DNA of 64,000 bases from Rhyacichthys aspro (lineage: Eukaryota; Chordata; Actinopteri; Gobiiformes; Rhyacichthyidae). The stretch lies in contig CM072161.1 in assembly GCA_036850595.1 (NCBI GenBank), forward strand, positions 9,073,905 to 9,137,904, written 5' to 3'. Below are positions 57,770 to 64,000 of this stretch, one piece after another. The notes below the pieces were generated by a model. That model saw only the letters and a program-made list of their open reading frames with translations. It was not told the DNA's origin and ran no database searches. Position numbers and translations under genes: made by a program. Every line of letters begins with the position of its first letter. The stretch's first letter is position 1.

Positions 57770-60198
57770 TTTTATAAAACAATTCTTCTCGCCTCATCTT
57801 TTTAACCATTAGGCATGTAACATACTCAATATTATCAGCAGAAAAGTGGCACAGACTTTAATAATAGCAAGTATTGATAATCCTAATTGGAATCAAATGT
57901 ATATAGGTAGAAAGATTAGGCCTTTGCCATGATTTAACACACACATAAACTTAATATGCTTTACAAAGAAGCATAATGTTGTAACTGTTGTATATAGAGC
58001 AGTTCAAGTCACAAGCTGCTGCGGAAACTGGGGCTTTATTTTATGGAGTGTGATTATGATCACATGTAACTGCCATATTCATGGCATAACCAAGACAAAA
58101 AACATATGTTGTTGGAAAATGTAGTCATAGCCTTTCTGTTAGTATCTTATACTTAGTTGTGCCATCTCATTACCCCATTACCCCATATTTGTTACCCCAG
58201 TTCCCAAAGATTGGATCAAATCAAAAAGCAAATGGACAAAGTGATAGATGCTATAAAAAAAGGATTGGTGTTGTTTTCTTATTTATGATCAATGCAGGGC
58301 TGGGGCAATAATAGAGTTAATTTAATCTACTAAAAATTTAAGTAATTGTAATATTTATTTAAGTTCATATTTTCCAGCTTCACATCTACAAGAAAGTACA
58401 GTAGACTACTGTGAATGTCTATCGTCATCATGCCATATTCCAAGGTGGCATTCTTTGAGATTGTGGTTATTTGGTGCTGTTGATACCAAATGGTAACCAT
58501 GTCGACAGCAGCAAGGGATTCCCCTTAAATGATGGGCGAGGCAGCAGACACACCCCACTGCCCACTGCTGCAGAGAGACTGGCTGGGTGAGGAGCAGCTC
58601 TCTGACTCGGCATAAAGTGTAGGGGTGGAGCCTGGCCCCCTTGGCCTTACGACTGGTCCCAAAGTGTACTACGTCTGGACTTTAAACACAAAGACCAATT
58701 ACTTGTTGACTCTGGACTTAAAACTGGACTGGAAATGACTACAATTTCCTATACAGTCTGTTCACTTTGCCATGATCCGAGCCAGTTACATAATAAACTA
58801 TATCTACAAATACATGTTCATATTTAGATTAAAAGAGAGGAAGCCTGCAAAACAGCTCAATTCTCTGTGTTGGTGAGCATTAAACACTACAGATAGGATA
58901 TTAAAGGAATTTTTCAAATGGGGTATCTGGCACAGCGTCATTATTACATGTACTATGTACTGTCTCATTTTGATACTGACATTGTAAGATGCAAGCTAGG
59001 TGTAGCTTGGCTGCCTGTAAAATGGTGCACTACGGGTGGGCCTGTGCTGCATCTTGGCAGATGCTGCGGCACGCCTCTGTGGGAACCTGCTGTATGAGGT
59101 CGAGGACGCAGAGATGCGGCTCCTCAACAGCATCGATCAGAACAGAAGAGTCTCAGTCCATCATGTTACTGTTCGTATTTGCTGCAATATGACATCCATG
59201 AAGCTTTCTGGAAAGCCACCCACTACCACCCACGTTTTAAAGGTGAACGGTTCGTATCTTATGCCCTCGTTCTGCGCAAATCGATCACCCTTCAGCCAAC
59301 ATTGCATTTTTCAATGCACCAGTTGTGCTCTTAAGACATAGAGAAATGGCAAATTGCTACTCCACAAAAAGCACATGATATTACATTCAATTTCCATTGA
59401 TTGATTGACCGATGTCTTTTTTTTTTCTTTTGTCAGCATCACGTAAACTGGAACATGACCACTGGCACAGCATAACACTCATCGTGGAACCGCCTAGCTC
59501 GTCCTCTGCGCATCATTTGACACGTTCATTTTTACATCCTTCTTTGTCCTACAGATATTTAGTCATATCCTATCGATACCCATTTATGCCCATTTTAGCT
59601 TATTTCAGCCGATCTTTCATGGCACAGGCTGACTGTAGTCTCCAGCGGAGATTGTGGAAAGGCACCGCCCCAACATCAAACAGTCCGCATTTAAATAACC
59701 TCATCAATTGCTGCACACCCTTGATCAAATCTAACGTTCTGTGTGGATTGAGAATCACGGTGCTGTTCAAGCCATCTATTTATTAAACTATATATCGGAA
59801 ACAGACAGAAATGGGCGAGACTGGGCGTAGGAGTTATCGGCCTTTAAACATTTATGTTTCCTCGATTTTGTCCATTTCATATTATAGCCGTGGCTTATCA
59901 CTCTTGAAATTATGTATTCTTCCTAAATGTTGTCTACAAGTATATGTTTCATACACCATTTTATAAGTCAGCCTATGAAATGTGCGTTTTGTTGCCATTA
60001 ACCAATTCACTACACATTAATCACAAACACACACACATCGATGAGGCATTAATGATCTATAGGAATGATTTGAAAGAAGGTAGCTCATTATTAGAGCGGA
60101 AGCCTACTTACCGATTTCATGGCAGCTGCCATATCGTCATATCTCTCTGCCTGCTCGGCCAACCTGGCTTTTTGCACCAGTTGCTCGCGGTCAACCAT
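54378..60198 (-). CDS. ywhag: Ywhag, 14-3-3 protein gamma, whole coding span
   Basis: Two coding exons (60198-60112 and 55034-54378) join in phase 0 to 247 codons plus stop, the same length as human YWHAG. The N-terminus MVDREQLVQKARLAEQAERY and the C-terminus TSDQQDDEGGEGNN identify the gamma isoform. The phosphopeptide-binding basic patch and tyrosine are present: Lys50, Arg57, Arg132 and Tyr133 (in KNVVGARRSSW and GDYYRYLAEVATGEK). Family role: all-helical dimeric cytosolic adaptor that binds phospho-Ser/Thr proteins (mode I/II motifs) and regulates kinases, channels and trafficking; abundant in neurons. Teleosts may carry two ywhag copies; which one this is cannot be told here, but the hspb1/srrm3 linkage is the ancestral one. 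The 5.1-kb intron after codon 29 is as in other vertebrate 14-3-3 genes. Confidence 0.97.
55916..55929. promoter_or_regulatory. RFX X-box-like motif in ywhag intron
   Basis: GTTTCCATGGTGAC is close to the palindromic RFX consensus GTTNCCATGGNAAC, with one mismatch. RFX proteins regulate ciliary and neural genes. Only the motif is seen; use is not demonstrated. Confidence 0.35.
57724..57765. repeat. (AT)n microsatellite
   Basis: About 20 uninterrupted AT units in the ywhag intron; likely polymorphic and capable of cruciform extrusion. Confidence 0.92.
60112..60198 (-). CDS. ywhag: ywhag coding exon 1 (residues 1-29)
   Basis: 87 nt on the minus strand from ATG (complement of 60196-60198) to donor GTAAGT, phase 0. 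It encodes MVDREQLVQKARLAEQAERY then DDMAAAMKS, the dimerisation helices of 14-3-3. The start matches the universal MVDRE of gamma. Confidence 0.97.
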
Positions 60199-60480
60199 TT
60201 TAAATAGCGGTTATGAGCAGCTGTCTTATGTGTTGGAGCCTAAAATCTTACTATCAGTGTTTTCTTTTTCTTGGAGCAGAGAAGCGATAACGGATCCTCT
60301 CGCTGCAGCTGCTGCCTGCTGTCTGTGCCTGCCGACGGGACACCCCTCCCCCTCCGAGCACTTTGCCTTGGTTGTGTCACCATCCTAAAGGCGTGCCTTT
60401 ACGGAGTGACGTAACGATCATGGCACCAGGAGAAAGTGACTGTGGAGCACACTCGTGCTGAAAAAATAGCGAATGTCATG
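60199..60480 (-). promoter_or_regulatory. ywhag: ywhag 5' UTR and promoter region
   Basis: A GC-richer block upstream of the ATG with CTGC-rich sequence and several CpGs, contrasting with the AT-rich flanks. A CRE-like word, TGACGTAA, lies at 60407-60414. No TATA box was seen at a fixed distance, fitting a CpG-type housekeeping promoter. The transcription start is not defined. Confidence 0.5.
60407..60414. promoter_or_regulatory. CRE-like site (TGACGTAA)
   Basis: One base from the palindromic CREB site TGACGTCA, located about 210 bp upstream of the ywhag ATG. Confidence 0.4.
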
Positions 60481-61680
60481 GCCAGTTTTCCAGAGTAGGT
60501 TTTCTTCTGTTATGGAATTTCATTTAATGGGGGTATCATTGGCCATTTTCTTTTTTTAGTTTATTCACCAATTTTTAAACAGGAAAACTGTTCAAAAGTA
60601 ATAAATTTGTGTTAGCATGTTTGTGTATGATTTAGTCAGTTTTCTAGATAAAGAATTCACACTTATTCAGAATTACTATGAATACTTAAACTAAAATAAT
60701 AATGAGCCCATTACAAAGAGTGTAATCTTAAGACTGTTAGAAATGTAGGCTACTCAAACATGGTGAACCAGTCCTAATATCAAAAACAGGCCTCTTTCTG
60801 TGCTTGTGTCAAACAGAGGATCAATGTGTAATATCTATTATAATAATTAGGTGCCTACTTGGAACTGCAACAACTTATATACATATTGCAGACATGTACA
60901 TACATACAATAAACTGTGTACTGGCACTACAAATGTGTATTCTACACATAGTATCATATGTACAAACGCTGATAAGCATGCACCCAAGAAGCATTTCTTG
61001 TGTTTACTGTGCCCTTTAATGACAGCTTTAGCTATATGTACTTAGAGCTTATTTATAATTGTTTCAGTTGCATCTTTAAACAGAGTGATATATAAATTCA
61101 CTATAAATAAAGGATGTAGTGGTTGTGGCACGCCTTTTGGAATGCTTTGAGCTTTAATGTACTGTAACATCTGAGCACTTTGTGTTAAATGAAAGTAATT
61201 TTTAGTAAATATTCCTCAATATCTAGACCGACTGAACAATTATTCCATTCATAGCTTATGCATTCTATTCACTCAAGAAAATTTGTTTGGATATGAATTG
61301 ATTTACAGTAAATATCTCAAAAATACGGAAAATAGCATTTATTTTTCACATAATTAGTTACATGTATGGTTTATGGAAATGCATTTTGCCAATCAAACAA
61401 AATATATACACAAGATACATTTATTTGTGGACAATACTCATATAATTAATAGCCTTCATACAGCATTGCTCAAATCATTTATAACTTCATTATTATTGTA
61501 AATGATAGTGTAGCATTACATGCACCTTTTTAGGGAAAGAACAAATAGAGACAGACCACCACATGTGTTTTTTTTGTTTATCAAATACAAACATGTATAT
61601 ACTTAAAGTGCTTAATTCAAAGTTAGGAGAATATTATCATATGTTAATAATGTAAGTTAATGGTGTAATGTCAGTAAGGG
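60481..61680. other. Intergenic between ywhag and the SRCR gene
   Basis: About 1.2 kb of AT-rich DNA. No coding content, transposon ends or RNA genes recognised. Confidence 0.7.
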
Positions 61681-61697
61681 AAGTGCCAGTGAAAGTG

Positions 61698-61703
61698 TTT
61701 ATT
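61698..61703 (-). terminator. Polyadenylation signal for the SRCR gene
   Basis: The plus strand reads TTTATT (AATAAA on the minus strand), 78 bases beyond the stop codon, implying a very short 3' UTR. Confidence 0.55.
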
Positions 61704-61780
61704 TACAGGTTGTGTACAGGTTTGAGTTTGGCATGCCCATCTCCAGTCACAATTGTTGTAGGAAAGTAGTTCTGTTTCAA

Positions 61781-62100
61781 TCACAACTTTAAGCAGACAA
61801 CACCAGCGTCTTCATTGTGGTCACAGTTGTGTACGTTCCAGAGTATATGGGAGCAGGTCAGCAGGGACCTTTCTGTTCCAGTGCACTTAAGATTGTCTAG
61901 CTGAATTGTTCCTGTGCCAGGCCCAAACTTATTTGCTTGCTGCACAGCTTCTACAGCCTGACCACAGCCCACCTGGTGGCACACAACTTGTGCATCCGGG
62001 AGGTCCCAAGCATCATCACACACTGTACCCCATTTAGAATTGAGGTACACCTCCACACGGCCCTCGCAAGAGTGTTCACCACCAGCCAGCCTAACTGTTC
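61781..62100 (-). CDS. ssc4d: SRCR gene last exon: C-terminal group-B SRCR domain
   Basis: 320 nt, acceptor TTTTTTAG on the minus strand, stop TGA at 61783-61781. It encodes TVRLAGGEHSCEGRVEVYLN, then WGTVCDDAWDLPDAQVVC and GVVCLKL. All eight group-B cysteines are present (HSC, TVC, VVC, VGC, LKC, LTC, HNC, VVC). The protein stops two residues past the last cysteine's LK, so there is no membrane anchor. Confidence 0.93.
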
Positions 62101-63814
62101 CTAAAAAACATGTGCATGAGCTTTTGAGTGCCAGTAACCAGAGTCAAAGTGTTGAGGCCTAATATGAATCAGACAATGGTACTGATGTGAAACACTATGT
62201 AGATTTATCTAACAACAAATAAGTGTTCAGAATGATATTAAGTTCAAAGACATTTGAAAAAATTAAGAACCTTGGAAGAAAATCTGGACCAAACATAAAG
62301 TACACTGCGTATACTAAATAGACTAGATAACGATAGATAATAAGATATGCCTTTATTGTCATGTCATTGAAATAAACTATTTTTACTAATATATTAAATG
62401 TAGCAGGTAAGATAAGATATGCATGTAACATACCTGAAGTAGGTTGAGTGGTTGGAGGAGCTGTAGTGACTGTCCTTGGGGCTATTGTAGCTGGCAATGC
62501 TAAGTTGCGTCCATATTCTTCAGACGATGAGGGCTGCATTAATATTTGGTTTCCTTGGGGTTCTAAGAAGAAAAGGTTTATGATTTGAGTGACAAATGCC
62601 TTTTTGCTTTACAGCCAAAGGGATGTGCCTAAAATACCATTTAAACCTGTTGACATTAGTGATGCCTGTGTGTGATAAGACTAATGTCCTGTTCACTTAC
62701 TATTACAGATGACTCCAGCATCCTCATTATGGCCGCAGTTATGTTGTCCCCAGCCCAGGTTGAAGCAGAAGGACAGCCCTGCTTCATTGCCAGTACAGTC
62801 CACATTGTCCAGGAGTATGGGACCAGAACCATAGCCAAAGTATCCCTGGATCGGGGCTGCTATGGCACTGCCACACTGAAGCTGTCTACACACCACTTCT
62901 GCATTAGCCATTTTCCAGTCATCATCACATACTGTCCCCCAAACATTTCTGAACTGGATTTCCACTCTTCCCTGGCAGCTATCATTACCATTCACCAAAC
63001 GGACAGGGGCTGGTGCTGTGCAGCAAATAAAAGAGAGGTAAATGTATCTTTACATATATGGTAGTTTTTAATGCAAAGGATTATAATAATTGGGTAATAG
63101 GATTGTTACCTTGACTTGTGGTAGCTGCGGTAGATGCAATAGTTGTGGTGGCAATGGTACCTGTGGTAGTGGAGGTACCTGTTGTAGTGGGGGTATTTGT
63201 GGTAGCTCTGGTAACTGTGGATGTTGAGGTACCTGTGGTAGTGGAGGTACCTGTGGTGGTGGAGGTACCTGTGGTAGTGGAGGTAGCTGTGGTGGCAGTG
63301 GTACCTGTGGTAGTGGAGGTACCTGTAGTAATGGAGGTGGCTGTTGTGGCTGTGGTGGTTGTGGTGGCAGTGGGGGCTGTGGTGGCTGTGGTACTTATGG
63401 TGGCTGTGGGGGTTGTGGTACCTGTGGTGGCAGTGGGGGTTGTGGTACTTGTGGTGGCTATGGTACCTGTGGTACTTGTGGTAACTGTGGTGGCTGTGGC
63501 GGCTGTGGTAGTTGTGGTGGCTGTGGGGGCTCTGGTGGCTGTGGTCCCTGTGGTGGCTGTGGTACCTGTGGTGGCTGTTGGGGTTGTGGTGCCTGTGGTA
63601 ATTGTGGTGGCTGTGGGGGTTGTGGTAATTTTGGTGGCTGTGGTACTTGTAGTACTTGTGATGGCTGTAGGGGTTGTGGTACTTGTGGTACTTGTGGTGC
63701 TTGTGGTGGCTGTGGCAGCTGTGGAGGTTGTGGTACTTGTGGTGGCAGTGGTGGCTTTAGTAGCGGTAGTGATGGAGGTAGCTGGGGTTGGTGTGGTAGT
63801 AGCTTGGTTTGTTG
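61781..63814 (-). CDS. ssc4d: SRCR-domain protein, probable Ssc4d (3' part of gene, runs off the window)
   Basis: Four exons read on the minus strand, all joined in phase 1: a Thr-rich exon (63814-63110), an SRCR domain (63015-62701), a Thr/Pro linker (62562-62434) and a last SRCR domain with stop (62100-61781). Each SRCR has eight cysteines and is encoded by a single exon, which defines group B. Group-B SRCR proteins are secreted or membrane scavenger/pattern-recognition receptors, with disulfide-stabilised domains binding microbial and host ligands. Direct adjacency to ywhag with the same orientation, and a protein ending right after the last SRCR without a transmembrane helix, match SSC4D. 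The 235-residue Thr-rich segment is not something I recall from mammalian SSC4D, so a related soluble SRCR protein such as SSC5D or DMBT1-like remains possible. Signal peptide and upstream domains lie beyond 64000. Confidence 0.8.
62101..62433 (-). other. Intron of the SRCR gene
   Basis: 333 bp, donor GTATGT on the minus strand. It contains GATA-rich sequence and TATGCCTTTATTGTCATG (about 62318-62375), similar to the tail of a common fish interspersed repeat; too short to classify. Confidence 0.75.
62434..62562 (-). CDS. ssc4d: SRCR gene linker exon (Thr/Pro/Ser-rich)
   Basis: 129 nt, phase 1 to phase 1, acceptor CTTCTTAG, donor GTATGT. It encodes PQGNQILMQPSSSEEYGRN then LALPATIAPRTVTTAPPTTQ, a flexible, probably O-glycosylated spacer between two SRCR domains. 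Confidence 0.88.
62701..63015 (-). CDS. ssc4d: SRCR gene: penultimate group-B SRCR domain exon
   Basis: 315 nt, phase 1 to phase 1, acceptor TGCTGCACAG, donor GTAAGT. It encodes APVRLVNGNDSCQGRVEIQF, VWGTVCDDDWKMANAEVVC and GHNEDAGVICN. Eight cysteines (DSC, TVC, VVC, LQC, VDC, SFC, HNC, VIC) give the full group-B disulfide set. Confidence 0.93.
63110..63814 (-). CDS. ssc4d: SRCR gene: Thr-rich mucin-like exon
   Basis: 705 nt, phase 1 to phase 1, acceptor TTCTTATAG, donor GTAACA. It encodes about 235 residues, more than half threonine with Ala, Ser, Gly, Pro and almost no charged residues and no cysteine. It is built from degenerate 6-nt units, and near its C-terminal end from 18-nt units giving TTTGTS repeats. 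Expected to be a heavily O-glycosylated stalk. That flanking SRCR exons splice to it in frame supports it being real coding sequence rather than a chance open repeat. Confidence 0.82.
63117..63800. repeat. Degenerate minisatellite coding the Thr-rich stalk
   Basis: On the plus strand GGTGGC/GGTACC/TGTGGT hexamer variants repeat through the exon. At about 63222-63345 they form clearer 18-bp units of the type ACCTGTGGTAGTGGAGGT. G-rich on the plus strand (template of this gene), with several GGGGG runs. Confidence 0.85.
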
Positions 63815-64000
63815 CTATAAGAAAATTGTTGAACATTAATACAAAATGTCATCAGGCCATAACACAACTCTGCTCAAGTCATAATACCTTTTAGGCCTGT
63901 CATAAAATTTGACAACCATTAACACCCCTTAATCATATGGAAAAAGTGTTTATGTTATACAATTGTTTTTCTTTAAGCAAGAAAGCAAACTTAAGTAGAT
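63815..64000 (-). other. Intron of the SRCR gene reaching the window edge
   Basis: Minus-strand sequence upstream of the Thr-rich exon acceptor. No exon is visible; the previous exon must lie beyond 64000. Confidence 0.75.

Larger units (their letters stand above)
55035..60111 (-). other. ywhag intron 1 (5.1 kb)
   Basis: Donor (minus strand) GTAAGT next to codon 29, acceptor before codon 30. Mostly AT-rich, with an (AT)n microsatellite at 57724-57765, an RFX X-box-like palindrome at 55916-55929, a short CATTACCC tandem near 58170-58198, and a GC-richer, open-frame-bearing segment at about 58985-59790 that I cannot assign. Confidence 0.75.

Noticed and set aside
63118..63894. 258-codon plus-strand open frame of Val/Ala repeats
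   Set aside because: It is the exact antisense of the Thr-rich exon (ACN codons read as valine-rich on the other strand). The minus-strand frame has splice sites and SRCR neighbours; this one has none.
1..64000. CRISPR arrays, bacterial operons, tRNA or rRNA genes
   Set aside because: No spaced direct repeats, no tRNA A/B-box and cloverleaf pattern and no rRNA sequence were found; the DNA is a vertebrate nuclear segment.

Overview
This is nuclear DNA from a vertebrate, almost certainly a ray-finned (teleost, probably percomorph) fish. Genes are split by GT-AG introns, intergenic DNA is AT-rich with CA, TG and AT microsatellites, and the encoded proteins are vertebrate-type. The gene order srrm3(+) - hspb1(+) - ywhag(-) - SRCR gene(-) matches, from memory, human chromosome 7q11.23 (SRRM3 - HSPB1 - YWHAG - SSC4D) in order and orientation.

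Layout. (1) Bases 1-19258 hold no recognisable protein-coding exon. They are probably the 5' flank and/or 5'-UTR intron of srrm3, with one clear inverted-repeat MITE at 6808-7158. (2) 19264-43689 is srrm3, which I resolve into 13 coding exons that join in frame to 624 codons plus stop. It has an N-terminal cwf21 domain, Lys/Arg/Ser-rich RS blocks and a C-terminal eMIC (enhancer of microexons) domain. Its 3' UTR runs to about 45.24 kb. (3) 45.7-46.4 kb is a decayed LINE 3' end on the minus strand. (4) 46743-48800 is hspb1 (HSP27), 3 exons and 202 aa, with a TATA box and a heat-shock-element-like motif. (5) 49.2-53.5 kb is intergenic. (6) 54378-60198 on the minus strand is ywhag (14-3-3 gamma), 2 coding exons and 247 aa, separated by a 5.1-kb intron. 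(7) 61781 to the right edge on the minus strand is the 3' part of a group-B SRCR scavenger-receptor gene, most likely ssc4d. It contributes two SRCR domains, a linker and a 235-residue Thr-rich mucin-like segment; its 5' part lies beyond the window.

The genes are neighbours but not an operon. Srrm3 is a splicing regulator of neural microexons, Hspb1 a small heat-shock chaperone, 14-3-3 gamma a phosphopeptide adaptor, and the SRCR protein a secreted or cell-surface pattern-recognition type protein. I found no novel multi-gene system. The most worthwhile leads are the phase-2 modular exon structure of srrm3 with possible autoregulatory cryptic exons, a cysteine-free Hspb1, the large Thr-rich exon in the SRCR gene, and an unexplained GC-richer segment in the ywhag intron. 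All exon boundaries were read by eye from splice consensus and frame continuity.
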